Source: Planctomycetota bacterium
GTDB taxonomy: Bacteria > Planctomycetota > UBA1135 > GCA-002686595
Length of the DNA: 64,000 nt
Assembly (NCBI GenBank): GCA_002862085.1
Contig: PKCK01000081.1
Span: 18,244 to 82,243 of the forward strand
Reading direction: 5' to 3'
Made by a program: the position numbers and the translations under genes. The notes under the pieces were generated by a model. The model saw only the letters and a program-made list of their open reading frames with translations, ran no database searches and was not told the DNA's origin. This document shows, in pieces, positions 44,955 to 55,200 of the stretch (position 1 is its first letter; every line of letters begins with the position of its first letter).

Positions 44955-47090
44955 TCAGCGCTTCCGCGCGCCCGCGCGATCCCAGCGCGCGAAGAAGGGC
45001 GAAGCCCACGCTCGCTCGCCGTCCTCGAAGCGCACCACGACCGAGCACCATCCGAAGGTGTCCTCGGGCGCGCCGGGCCACTCCCATGCGGCGCGGCCCT
45101 CCGCGGGCCGCTCGACAGCATGGGCCAGCGCGCCGTTCGCCCAGAACTCGACGCGCGCGACCGGCGCGTCGCCGCGGGCTTCCACGGAGATCGGGAAGGG
45201 ACCGTCACCCTCGAGCTCCTCCCCCATCCAGGCGTCCGCCGACCGCGCAGCGACCACGACCTTCGCCGTCGCGCCGAACGTTCGACGCGCACGCAGGCCC
45301 TCGAAGATGGGCTCGCGGTCGATGGCCGCTGCGCCGTCACCTTTCGCCCAGACGGAGGCGTAGGCCGCCGAGGTCGAGAGGTGGTCGGAGCTCGCGATGA
45401 AGCCGAGGGGATGGCCAGCCGCGTGGGCCTTCTCGGTCACCTCGACGAAGGACTCGACGTCCCGGAAGGACTGATAGACCTCCGCGAGCATCCGCCGGTC
45501 GTCGTCGCGCTTCGTCCACACGTTCCCGCAGAAGCGCGCGCCGGCGCTGTGGCTCGTCGCGTGCGGGATCGTGATGACGCGGTCCCCCGGGTACGCCTCC
45601 CAGAAGGTGCGCAGGGGCGGCTGGTGCGGGCGGAGCACGTCCGCGTCGAGGGAGATGACGTTGTGATCGGTGTCTCCCTGACTGCGCTCGTAGGAGTAGA
45701 ACGCGGCGAAGCGGCCGGGCTCGTGGTGGCGGTCGGCCGCGCGCACGGAGAGGTCCCAGGGCAAGCCGCCGACGTTCCCTCGATCGAGATCGCGGGCGTG
45801 GTCGGTGATCGCGACGAAGTCGAGGCCGCCGGGGCCGCGGGCGTAGCGGTAGGCGTCGTCGAGGGAGCCGTCGTAGAAGGGGAAGCACAGCGACAGGTCC
45901 GTGTGACGGTGCAGGTCGCCGTGGAGCAGGGTGAACGCCCCTTCGCCGGTCCGGATCACGCGGCCCTCGAAGTCCGTCTCGGCCCGCTCGCGCGGGCCCG
46001 ACGTGGGGAAGAGGACCTGTTCGCGTCGTCGGAGCGAATCGAGCGCTCTCGCGCGGCGGGCTCCGGAGCGCACCTCGTGCGCCAGCCAATGGGGCTCGCC
46101 CTCTCGCTTCACCCTGTCGCGGCGGCCGACCTCGGCGAGCACGCGGACGCCCTTCTCCATCGGCAGGAGCAGGACCTGCTGGTTGCCGTCGCGCTGACGG
46201 TCGGCGAGTCGGTACGGGCCGTCGAAGCCGTCGCCCGTCAGCCGGAGCAGATCCACCGCGAAGCCCCGCTCGATGTGCGTGCGGGTCTTTCCCTTGCGCG
46301 CCAGCTGCGCCTGCTGCACGTGCCGGTAGGCCAGCCACAGCGCGCCCTCCCCGTCGATGGCGAGCTCGGGCCGCTCGTAGTGGACTCCGAGCCCCTCCGT
46401 ACCGGGCCTCCGCTCCTCGTCCGCGGCCGAGGCGACGATCGCGGGCATGGGGACGTCGACGAACTCGAGCTGCGCGAGATGATCGACGTCCTGCACGGGC
46501 CGGCGCAGCCGGGCGAGGCGCAGGGTCGACCACGAGTGCAGCGGGCCGCGCTCCGAGGTGACGTTGTTCCAGAGCCGATCGACCGAGCGGTACGTCCGCC
46601 CCCACAGTGACGGTCCCTCCTCCCAGGTGATCCACGCGCCTCCGTCGGAGGCCGCGACCGCCCGGGGCCTCACCGCGTGTTCAGGGCCCACAGCGACCGC
46701 GATGACGACGGGCACGGTCCCTTCCTCGAGGACCTCGTCGAGCGCCACGGCGAGGACGTCGAAGTTCCCCTCGAAGGCCTCGTCCCACACGAGCCAGCCT
46801 CCGGCCACGTCGAAGTCGCCGAGGTGATCGACGCGCCGCGCCGCGAGATAGCGAGTGACACGACCCCACGCGCGCGCGCCGAGCGACTCCTCGAGCCGCT
46901 CGAGGCGTCCAGCGTCCGGTGCTCGCACCTCGAGCCCCTCGATGACGGCCTTCGGCTCGTCGTACCGGAAGATCTCCTCCTCCTCCGCCGCCTGGAAGGC
47001 CACGAGCAGCGTCCCCAGGAGCGCGAGCGCGCGTCCGCTCGCGAGGGCCGGCCTGCGCGGAGGGCGAGCGTCGTCACGTCTTGCGTCCAT
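44955..47090 (-). CDS. DUF3604-type PHP-fold metallohydrolase, probably exported
   Basis: The 711-residue protein has a hydrophobic N-terminal segment (ALALLGTLLVAFQAA) that looks like a signal or anchor. The N-terminal 350 residues are not recognised. The second half is a PHP/DUF3604 metal-dependent hydrolase: LLHGDLHRHTDLSLCF, DFVAITDHARD, FYSYERSQ, HNVI, IPHATSHSAG and ASSDHLS supply the His/Asp ligands. DUF3604 proteins are of unproven substrate, and PHP enzymes generally cleave phosphoesters. It is a single-gene unit, divergent from the dicarboxylate symporter. Confidence 0.75.
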   Translation of the reverse strand: MDARRDDARPPRRPALASGRALALLGTLLVAFQAAEEEEIFRYDEPKAVIEGLEVRAPDAGRLERLEESLGARAWGRVTRYLAARRVDHLGDFDVAGGWLVWDEAFEGNFDVLAVALDEVLEEGTVPVVIAVAVGPEHAVRPRAVAASDGGAWITWEEGPSLWGRTYRSVDRLWNNVTSERGPLHSWSTLRLARLRRPVQDVDHLAQLEFVDVPMPAIVASAADEERRPGTEGLGVHYERPELAIDGEGALWLAYRHVQQAQLARKGKTRTHIERGFAVDLLRLTGDGFDGPYRLADRQRDGNQQVLLLPMEKGVRVLAEVGRRDRVKREGEPHWLAHEVRSGARRARALDSLRRREQVLFPTSGPRERAETDFEGRVIRTGEGAFTLLHGDLHRHTDLSLCFPFYDGSLDDAYRYARGPGGLDFVAITDHARDLDRGNVGGLPWDLSVRAADRHHEPGRFAAFYSYERSQGDTDHNVISLDADVLRPHQPPLRTFWEAYPGDRVITIPHATSHSAGARFCGNVWTKRDDDRRMLAEVYQSFRDVESFVEVTEKAHAAGHPLGFIASSDHLSTSAAYASVWAKGDGAAAIDREPIFEGLRARRTFGATAKVVVAARSADAWMGEELEGDGPFPISVEARGDAPVARVEFWANGALAHAVERPAEGRAAWEWPGAPEDTFGWCSVVVRFEDGERAWASPFFARWDRAGARKR

Positions 47091-47208
47091 CGCCCCAGTG
47101 TGCACGACCGGGCCCGCGTCGCCAGGGCGCTCGCGCTTCCCTGGCGAAGCGCTGCCCGACCCGCCCCGCAGCCCCCTCACCCACGTGCGCCGGACGGCGC
47201 CACGCGGT

Positions 47209-47214
47209 TAGGCT
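47209..47214 (+). promoter_or_regulatory. TANNNT -10-like box of the symporter gene (TAGGCT)
   Basis: TAGGCT lies 9 nt before the ATG at 47224, with CTGCGCTTC between and no Shine-Dalgarno sequence. Confidence 0.45.
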
Positions 47215-47223
47215 CTGCGCTTC

Positions 47224-48525
47224 ATGAAGAGCTGGTTCAAGATCGATCTGTGGAAGCGCGTGATGGTCGCGCTCGTGCTCGGACTCGGCGTCGGTATCGC
47301 ACTGCGCTACGGAATGGGGCCCGAGGAGAGCGGCGCCTTCGCCAAGCTCTGGATCGGATGGCTGGGCGAGCTGTTCCTGCGGATGATCAAGATGATGATC
47401 ATCCCGCTGGTCTTCTTCACCCTCGTCTCCGGCGTGATCGCCATGGGCGATCCGAAGAAGCTCGGCTCGCTCGGCGGGCGAGCCATGGGGATGTACCTCG
47501 GCACCACGGCGGTCGCGGTGACCATCGGCCTGCTCATGGGCACGGTGATGCAGCCCGGCGCGAGCCTCGAGCCCGAGATGTTCCAGGCGGTGGACGTCTC
47601 GGCGGTCGAGGCGAAGCAGGCCAGCGCCGAGGCCGCCGGCGGGCTGGTCGATCGTCTCCTGCGCGTCGTCCCGACGAACCCCTTCGAGGCCCTGGGGAAC
47701 GGTGACGTGCTCCAGGTGATCTTCTTCTCGATCATGCTGGGCATCGGGATCCTGATGGCCCGCGACAAGGGCAAGCCCGCTGCCAACTTCTTCGACGCCG
47801 CCGCCGAGGCGATCATGAAGATGACGGTGATCGTGATGGAGACCGCGCCCTTCGGCGTCTTCGCCCTGATGGCCGTGGTGATGGCCGACAAGGGCTTCAG
47901 CATCCTCCAGAGCCTCGGCCTGCTCACGCTCGCGCTCTACCTCTCCTGCGTGCTCCACATCGCGATCACCTACGGCGGGATCATCAAGGGCATCCTCCGG
48001 CTCCCGCTCAAGCCGTTCTACCGGGGCGTCACCGACGCCCAGGCCGTCGCCTACTCGACCTCGTCCAGCGGCGCGACGCTCCCCGTGACCATCACGTGCG
48101 TCAACGAGAACCTGGGCGTCGACAAGTCCGTGGCCTCCTCGGTGCTCCCCCTGGGCGCGACGATCAACATGGACGGCACGGCGATCTACATCGGCCTCGT
48201 CGCCCTCTTCGGAGCACAGGCCCTCGACGTCGCGGTGACACCGGGCCACTACTTCCTGGTGGCGATCATGGCGACCCTCGTGTCGATCGGCGCGGCTGGT
48301 ATCCCCAGCGCGGGTCTTCTCCTCTCCGCCGCGGCCCTCGAGCAAGTCGGCCTCAGCGCGGAGCAGTCGATCCTCGTGATCGGCTTCATCTACCCCTTCG
48401 ATCGCCTGCTGGACATGATGCGTACCCTGACGAACGTCACGGGCGACGCCGCGGTCGCGACCGCCGTCGGCAAGTGGGAGGGCGTCTTCAACGAAGAGGT
48501 CTACCGCGCCGAGGACCGCTTGTGA
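47224..48525 (+). CDS. Dicarboxylate/amino acid:cation symporter (SDF family)
   Basis: The 433-residue protein has about eight helices and the two re-entrant loop signatures of the GltP/DctA family: STSSSGATLPVTI and SIGAAGIPSAGLL. The NMDGTA motif follows helix 7, and DRLLDMMRTLTNVTGDA follows helix 8 with the substrate-binding Arg and Asn/Asp. It imports glutamate, aspartate or C4-dicarboxylates with Na+ or H+. The residues do not separate these substrates. It converges with the hypF-like gene 16 bp later. Confidence 0.92.
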   Translation: MKSWFKIDLWKRVMVALVLGLGVGIALRYGMGPEESGAFAKLWIGWLGELFLRMIKMMIIPLVFFTLVSGVIAMGDPKKLGSLGGRAMGMYLGTTAVAVTIGLLMGTVMQPGASLEPEMFQAVDVSAVEAKQASAEAAGGLVDRLLRVVPTNPFEALGNGDVLQVIFFSIMLGIGILMARDKGKPAANFFDAAAEAIMKMTVIVMETAPFGVFALMAVVMADKGFSILQSLGLLTLALYLSCVLHIAITYGGIIKGILRLPLKPFYRGVTDAQAVAYSTSSSGATLPVTITCVNENLGVDKSVASSVLPLGATINMDGTAIYIGLVALFGAQALDVAVTPGHYFLVAIMATLVSIGAAGIPSAGLLLSAAALEQVGLSAEQSILVIGFIYPFDRLLDMMRTLTNVTGDAAVATAVGKWEGVFNEEVYRAEDRL

Positions 48526-48541
48526 GCGTGGCCGCTCGCGG

Positions 48542-50884
48542 TCAGCGTCCGGCTGCCCACACCAGCTGCCCGACCGCGAGCCCGCCGCTGCCGACGGGGA
48601 GGTCGGCGGACCAGATCGTCGCGTAACCCAGAGCGCCCAGCGTCGCGTGCGTGCGCTCCAGGAGCAGGCGGTTCTCGAAGAGCCCGCCGCTCAGCGTGAC
48701 GTCCGACCCGGGCTCGAGTCCTGAGGCCTGTACCAGGCGCGCAGCGAGCGTCGCGAACGTGTCGTGGATCCGGAGCGAAACGGTGTCCGCCGCCGTCCCT
48801 CGCTCGAGATCGGCGGCGAGAGCGGCGAGCCAGGAGTTGTGATCGAAGACCGTGCAGCCGGCCTCTCCCCGACGCGCGGCGAGCGGGTAGGGGTCCAGCG
48901 CGGCGCCGGTCCCCAGCGCGCGCACCGCCAGCTGCTCGAGACGCAGCGCTGCGTCGCCGCCGAATTCCTCGGCGGAACAGACGCCGAGGAGCGCGGTCGC
49001 GGCCTCGAAGACCTGGCCCGCGCTGGCCGTCTCGACCGCGCCGGGCGGCCTGACGCCCTGCCACTCCGCCCTGGCCTCCCGGCCACACCGAGCGGCCGCA
49101 GCGGCCTCGAACGATCGCTCCAGGAGCAGGGGCGGCGGCGCCCAGCCGAACGCGCGCCGGAGGAGGCCCAGCGCGAGCTGCCACGGCGGCGAGGGCACGC
49201 CCGCGGCGCCGAGGAGCGGGATGTCGTCGACGGCGCCCACGCGCTCGACCTCGAGGCCTCGCCCGTCGAGGGGCGTCATGAGGAACAGGTCACAGCCCGA
49301 GCTGGCGCTCCGCCCGTCGGCCTCGCAGGCCTGCCATACGAGCGCCGCGTGCGGCGCCGCCAGCCCTGCATCGAGTGCGGCGCCGAGCGCCCGGGCCACC
49401 TGCGGCGGCGCGCTGATCGTCCGAACGCCGAGGACGCGCGCCGCGCGAGCCGCGTCCGCGGTCCCGTCCGTGACGACGCGGCGTGCGCTCCGCCCCGTCC
49501 CGGACTCGAGGCCCCTGAGCGCTCCTTCCCCCACGACCCGCTCCGAGCTGAGGTCGCCGATCGACGGGGCCAACAGCACGCGATGCCCCTCGCGGAGCGC
49601 GATGGACCCGGACCGGGGCGAGCCCAGAGCGAGATCGACCGCGGCCCCCTCCGGATCGGATCCGAGGAGCGCCTCGGCGTCGATCCAGCGAGGGGCGAGG
49701 CCCTTGCCCGCCTTCAGGACAACCCTCTCTCCCTCGACGATCCGGACGACCGAGTCCGGCGTCGCGTGGACGATGGAGACCTCGTGGTCGAGGAAGAGGT
49801 CGGCGACCTCGCCGAACATGCGACGGGCCTCGTCGAGGTCAGCGGCCGGCGGGCCGCCATCGAGCGCGCCGGCCCATGCGACGACGGGGGCGTCGACCTC
49901 CGCGAGCAGCAGCTTGTGGAGCGGGCTCGACGCGAGCATGCATCCGAGATCGGGCGCGTAGGGGGCGACCTCGGCGGAGATCCCACACCGCAGCTGCGCG
50001 CCGGGTGGACGCACCAGGACGACGGGCGCCGCCGGGGAGCTCAATTCCTCGAGCTCGCTGCTGCTCAGCACTCCCGGGCCGAGGACGCTCCGGATGGCGA
50101 GCTGATCCCGGAAGAGCACCGGGAACGGCCGATCTCCGCAGCCGGCGCGGCGCCGGAGCTCCGCGACCGCGGCGGTGTCGTCGGCGCGGACCATGAGGTG
50201 GAAGCCGCTGACCCCTTTCACGGCCGCGATCCTCCCGGCTTCGAGCGCGATCTGCGCGGCCCGCAGCGCCTCTTCGCCGCGGGCGACCCGGTTCCCGGAG
50301 CGATCGACGATCGAGATCTCGGGTCCGCAGCGGGGACAGCCAGGCGCGAGCGCGTCACGCTCCGTCTCCGCGGCGACCTCACGCTCCGCCGTGCACTCGT
50401 CGCACGCGACGAAACCAGGGAACGGGTTCTCCGGCTCCCAACCGGGGGACGCGACCGCGTAGCGCGGACCGCACGCGTCGCAGCGGATGAAGGGATCGCG
50501 GAACCGCCTCGAGCCCGGGTCGAAGAGCGTCGCTTCGCAGTTCATGCAGACCGCGGCGTCGGGCTGGAGCGCGAGCGGCGCGACGACCTCGGTGGCCACA
50601 GAGCCGCTCTTGAACTCCTGCATACCGATCGGAGCGCACCGAGTGACCTGGATCCCCGTGATCCTCGCTTCCTGCGGCGCTTCGCGGCGGAGCCGGCCGA
50701 GGAACGCCGAGCAGCGAAGCTCCCCTCCTTCGACGTGGATCTCGACTCCGCGCAGCCCCTGCCCCACTCGACCGGACAGGCCCAGCTCGCTCGCGAGTCC
50801 GTCGACGAAGCTCTCGAAGCCCGAACCCGCGATGGAGCCCGTCACGAGGACACGCGAGGCGACGAGCGGCCCGGTCGGCGTCAT
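48542..50884 (-). CDS. Orphan HypF-like protein with degenerate catalytic motifs
   Basis: The 780-residue ORF keeps the HypF domain order: acylphosphatase (about 5-95), two intact C-x2-C-x18-C-x2-C zinc fingers (113-138 and 161-186), YrdC-like (about 205-385) and Kae1-like (to the end). Catalytic signatures are altered. GFRPF is GFESF (22-26). KRRPEKPFAVM is GCGDRPFPVLF. RRARGYxP is KAGKGLAP (391-398). SQHIGDL is APSIGDL. The VQHHHAH metal site is missing. NDGGxxLGQ is GSGGLAVGQ. SGGLFENRLL and GQVFEAATALLG remain. HypF makes the cyanide ligand of [NiFe]-hydrogenase, but no hyp or hydrogenase genes are in the window. A role in hydrogenase maturation is unlikely. Confidence 0.72.
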   Translation of the reverse strand: MTPTGPLVASRVLVTGSIAGSGFESFVDGLASELGLSGRVGQGLRGVEIHVEGGELRCSAFLGRLRREAPQEARITGIQVTRCAPIGMQEFKSGSVATEVVAPLALQPDAAVCMNCEATLFDPGSRRFRDPFIRCDACGPRYAVASPGWEPENPFPGFVACDECTAEREVAAETERDALAPGCPRCGPEISIVDRSGNRVARGEEALRAAQIALEAGRIAAVKGVSGFHLMVRADDTAAVAELRRRAGCGDRPFPVLFRDQLAIRSVLGPGVLSSSELEELSSPAAPVVLVRPPGAQLRCGISAEVAPYAPDLGCMLASSPLHKLLLAEVDAPVVAWAGALDGGPPAADLDEARRMFGEVADLFLDHEVSIVHATPDSVVRIVEGERVVLKAGKGLAPRWIDAEALLGSDPEGAAVDLALGSPRSGSIALREGHRVLLAPSIGDLSSERVVGEGALRGLESGTGRSARRVVTDGTADAARAARVLGVRTISAPPQVARALGAALDAGLAAPHAALVWQACEADGRSASSGCDLFLMTPLDGRGLEVERVGAVDDIPLLGAAGVPSPPWQLALGLLRRAFGWAPPPLLLERSFEAAAAARCGREARAEWQGVRPPGAVETASAGQVFEAATALLGVCSAEEFGGDAALRLEQLAVRALGTGAALDPYPLAARRGEAGCTVFDHNSWLAALAADLERGTAADTVSLRIHDTFATLAARLVQASGLEPGSDVTLSGGLFENRLLLERTHATLGALGYATIWSADLPVGSGGLAVGQLVWAAGR

Positions 50885-51410
50885 CGCGCCTCCGGACGGA
50901 TCGCGTGACTGGCCGCGCGCCCCGCGCTCCACCAAGTTCGATCCGCGCTCGAGCAGCGGCGAACCGACGGAGATCTCGGCGCCGGCCGCGGGGCGATGCA
51001 GCCGGCAGTCACCTCAGACGGTGCGTCGAGGCCACGACCGTGGGGTCGAGTCATGGGTCGTCCGTGCGCCGGACTCACCGGCGAACCAAACAGGGAAGGG
51101 ATGCGGCGCCGATCCGAGGCGGGCCGGCGCAGGAGATGGGGACGCGGCGGAGATTCCACGGCTCGTCCTTTACGGACGCTAAGGGCGCCCGTGCGATTGC
51201 GCAACAGGTGGAAGCTGCTGTGCGACCAGAGGACGCCCCCTTCGTGACGCATGCGAGAGGACGCCGACAAGGTGACGCATGAAATCGTGCGAGTCGTGAG
51301 AGGAAGGGGAGCGCCCGAGCCCCCGTGTGCCTCATATCGCCCCGCGCCCGCCGCAGCCGCTGGTGGGCCCTCCTCGGCTCCTGGCGCGGCGCCCTTCCCA
51401 TGACCGCGTC
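50885..51410. other. Non-coding gap of about 525 bp upstream of the hypF-like gene
   Basis: No frame looks like a conserved protein on either strand. A 10-bp direct repeat GTGACGCATG occurs twice about 28 bp apart (near 51245 and 51273). The stretch may be decayed sequence linked to the relic that follows. Confidence 0.4.
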
Positions 51411-51874
51411 GGAGGGATCCTCGCTGGACTGGACCATGTCGTCAGCGGGCCCGATCTCCTGATCGGCATCGCCCGATCGCCGTGGACCGACCGAGCCGCC
51501 GCATCCGCGCCGATCGGATCAGTCTCACCCGGGGCCCTGGACACCGTCAGGGCGTCGTCGCTGTTCGCCTCGTGGGCCGGACGCTGATCACCGCGAGCGG
51601 TTTCGGGGTCATGAACCTCCGGGTCGGGCGTCTGTTCGGAGTCGTGCTGATCGCGCTCGGACTCACGGCCCTGCGAAGGGCCCGTGGCTTCATCGCCCAC
51701 GCGCACCCGCGCGCACACGACGAAGAGCCTCACGTGCACCTGCACGTCCCCGGGGCCGCGAACGCCCGTGGACACAGGAGCGATCAGGCGACGAACCACG
51801 GCCCCGTCACGGCCGACGTGAGCGTCTGGTGGCGCGCGGCGACGTGGGTCGCCGCTCCCCTCACGCCGCCCTGA
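51411..51874 (+). pseudogene. Frameshifted relic of a nickel/cobalt permease-like (UreH/NicO-type) gene
   Basis: One frame gives GGILAGLDHVVSGPDLLIGIA, like the AGxxHxxxGPDHL start of UreH/HupE/NicO-type transporters, but with the key His lost (GPDLL). In a different frame from about 51482 the text continues LTRGPGHRQGVVAVRLVGRTL, then VGRLFGVVLIALGLTALRRA and a His-rich loop HAHPRAHDEEPHVHLHV typical of metal permeases. At least one frameshift separates the halves, and the C-terminal helices are missing. It ends 14 bp inside the convergent DUF4345-like gene. Confidence 0.55.
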
Positions 51875-52241
51875 GTCTGCAGGACGCGCCGAGGAGCAGC
51901 GCGCCGAAGGCCAGCTCGAGGACGAGCACTCCGCCGGAGTACAGCTTGTTCGGATCGAGAGCGCAGCTCAGCGCTCGCCCCGCGCACAAGCCGAAGAAGC
52001 CGTAGGCGAGCAGCTCGAACCAGCTCGCGCCGTCCGGGCGCTTGAGCCCCCAGACGGTCATCGCCCCGAGCGTGGCGACCGCGCCGCCGTAGACCGCGCG
52101 CAGCTCGCTCGAGCCTCGCCCCGAGGTGATCTCGAGGTGGAGGATCTCCGCGGCTCGAGCGGGCGCGAGGAGAGCGAAGAGGCCCCAGGCGATGTTGACG
52201 GCAGCGCTCAGGTAGAGGGCGATCCGGAGAAGCCGGTCCAT
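51861..52241 (-). CDS. Small membrane protein, DUF4345-like
   Basis: The 126-residue protein has four hydrophobic helices. The pattern GRGSSELRAVYGGAVATLGAM between helices 1 and 2 resembles DUF4345 proteins, and SCALDPNKLY lies between helices 3 and 4. Function unknown. It lies 30 bp after the DUF3857 gene on the same strand and may belong to that transcript. Confidence 0.65.
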   Translation of the reverse strand: MDRLLRIALYLSAAVNIAWGLFALLAPARAAEILHLEITSGRGSSELRAVYGGAVATLGAMTVWGLKRPDGASWFELLAYGFFGLCAGRALSCALDPNKLYSGGVLVLELAFGALLLGASCRLRAA

Positions 52242-52271
52242 GGCACGGTCTCGTGGTGATCGGGAGGTGGG

Positions 52272-55200
52272 TCAGCGTCGCAGCTGAAGCGGCCGCTGGA
52301 ACTCGGCCTGGAGGCGCGCCATGGCCTCGAGGAAGCCTGGCATGTCGTCAGGTTCGACGACCGCGCCGTGCTGGACGAAGGTCTGCGTCAGCTTCGTGAC
52401 GGCCGGATCGGCGTCATCCACGGCGAGAGACACCGTGAGACCCTCGCGGCCCTCGACGCCGGGCCGCGGGCCGTCGACCACCTCCCACTCGGCGCCGTGC
52501 TGCACCTCGATCCGGGCGCGGAGCCGCACCGACTGGCGGAGAGCCAGGGGCCATTTGCGCTCCGCGGGGCCGAAGCGCTGCGAGAGCTGCAGGGGGACGA
52601 AGGGCAGGAAGGCGACCGACTCCTCGCCGCGGGGCTGGAGGAACCCTGGCAGCGCGCCCTCGAAGAGCACCACCACGCCTGGCCCCTCGCTGCCGTCGAC
52701 GACGACCTCCGCCGCGGCGATGTCCGCACCGGGCGCGAAGCGCGAGGCGACGCTCAACGCGTAGCCGCGGCGCTGCTCATCGGTCGCCTCGGCGATGCGA
52801 CGGGCCATCACGAAACCCTGGGGCGACCCTTCGATGGTCCGCCCCATCACCTCCGCCGATCCGTCCGGCGCGATGCGATAGACCAGCTCGACCTCCAGAT
52901 CCCAGGCGTCGTCGCGCCTCGGGAGGGACACCGGCCGGGTCGTCCCGTCGGGCTCGAGGATGTGGGCGGACGCGCCGCCGAGCGCCGCCGGGAGGCTGCC
53001 GAACGGCATCCCCGGCGCGCCGAGCGGGAGGATCCATGAGCCCTCGCTTCCCTCGGTGGGCACGAAGAGCGCCGCGCGATCCATGCGCTGCTCTCCGCGG
53101 AACGCCTCGATGGGCTCCCCGTTCAGCTCGGGTGACACCGCGCGTTCGATCACCGCCCACCGGAAGTCGACGTCCGCGAGGTCGTACATCGCGGCGAGCA
53201 GGCAGAGCGGGTCGCCGCTCCGCGTCAGCCAGGTCCGCGCCGCGTCGGGCGGGCCCTGGTGGTCCTGCAGACGCTCCTCGAGCGCGTCGTGGATGGCGCG
53301 CGCTCGTGCGATGCCCTCGCGGTCACCGGCGGCGGCGAGCGTGAAGGCCTCCACCTCCCCGATCAGATCGGCCGGCAGATGCGCGAGGCCTGCGGTCCGG
53401 GCGCGCCACGCTCGCAGCTCCGGACCCCGCGGCAGGTCGTCACCGAAGGCCGCCCAGGGCAGCACTTCGCGATAGGACGGCTGCCAGGGCTCCGGCTGCT
53501 GGCGCGGACTCGACTCCTCGTACACGTGGACCGTGCCGTTCTCCCACGGGATCGTCTCGATGCGTCCGTCGAAAGCACCCAGCTCGATGCGGCCACGCGG
53601 GAGTCCCTCGGGGACGAAGACGGCCCACCGCGAGGTCGGGAAGGCCTTCTCGAAGGAGGCGAAGCGCCAACCGGCCGTCGCGGGGGGCCCGCCGCGGTTC
53701 GCGTCGGCGTGGTTCTCCCACGCGGACTCGACCACGTCCCCGGGCTCCAGCGAGGGCAGGACCCACTCCCCCTCCGTCAGCACCGGTTCGAGCTCGCGGC
53801 CGTCGAGGGTCAGCACGCGCTTCTCCCGCGTCCGTCCTGCCGCGGCCGTCCGGGAGAGCGCCTCGGTCCCGGCGCGGTCGCGAGCGATGGAGAGCGTATG
53901 GCTACGCGTCAGGCTCGCGCCGCTGGGGTAGTAGTAGACGAGCCCGTCGTCGAGGGCCTCGACCACGCTCGCATCCGTCACGGAGCGCGCGCGATCGAGC
54001 GCCGTATCGAGGTCGGGCGCGAAGGCCTCGAAGAAGCGCTGCGCGGGTCCCTCCACCCCGAGGTGCGAGAGGAGCTCGGTGGTCGCTGGATCGCCCGGCT
54101 CGAGGAGGAGCTCCTCCTCCAGCGCTTCGAGGGCGCCGTCACGATCGCCGAGACGCAGGCGCGCACCCGCGAGACTCCACCACGACTCCGGACGGTGCGG
54201 CGCCGCCTCGACGCGCTCCTCCGCCAGCGCGAGGAGTCCGACGCGGTCGCCGAGGACATCCCGCAGCCGCCGCACCCGCCCGCGCCAGAACCTCGAGCCC
54301 GGCATCGCACGGCGGCGCGCCTCGGCCGCCGTCGCCAGCTCCTTCAGCAGCGGCGCGTCGGAGCCCTCGAGAGACTCGACGATCCGTTCGAAGGCGGCCT
54401 CGTGCGTCGCGTCGCGACGAAGGATCGCCTCGGCCTCTGCGAGGGCCCCGGCGACGTCGCCCTGCCGGGCGAGGTGCTCCATCAGGATGGCTCGCGCCCC
54501 CACGTGGGTGGGGTGGTCGCGCACGAGCGCCTCGAGGGGGGGCTGGGCCAGCGTCCCCGTCCGGTCGACGCGGCGCAGACACGCGATCTCCGCGAAGCGC
54601 GGGAGAGCCTTCTCGGGGAAGAGCGCGCGCCACTCCTCGGCTCGCTCGAGCGCCTCCAGCGGTCGGTCCTCCGCGAGCAGCAGCCGGATCTCCGACCAGC
54701 GCGGCAGCGCTGGCAGATCACCGCTCTCGCGCAGCGCGTCGAGCGACCCGACGAGCAGACGCCGCCTCACATCGCTCGAGAGGTGCGGCGCGGCCTCGAT
54801 CGCGCGCAGGCGCGCGTGGTGCCAGGCCCTCTCCAGGTCCCCACCTTCGGTCGGTGCGGGCATCGTGAGGACGACGTCGTGGCGCCCGGCGCGCTGCGCA
54901 CGCAGCATCGCCAGGAGCCGCGCGACCCCGCCCTCGAGCTCGGCGCCGAGATCTCCGTCGTAGCGGAGCCCAGCGTCGTGCGGGACCACCCCGGGCCACG
55001 GCGCGACGTCGCCGAGACCCTTCGCCCACGCCGTGGTCGGGGGCGCCGGAGCCCCGTCGGGACCGCCCTGGCTCCACTCGGGCGCGGAGATGCCGCCGTC
55101 GGCCGCGGTGAGCCGCGCGCCCAACGTCCCGGCGTCGCTGCCTGGCAAGCAGACGAGCAGCGCGTTCCAGCCAGGCCGCAGCTCGACGAGGACACGGCGC

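Noticed and set aside
51245..51290. Direct repeat GTGACGCATG considered as the start of a CRISPR or tandem array
   Set aside because: Only two copies of 10 bp are present, with no further units or cas genes.
51075..51437. Minus-strand open frame in the gap upstream of the hypF-like gene
   Set aside because: It is Arg/Cys/Pro-rich without hydrophobic core or motif, and it overlaps the permease relic on the other strand.
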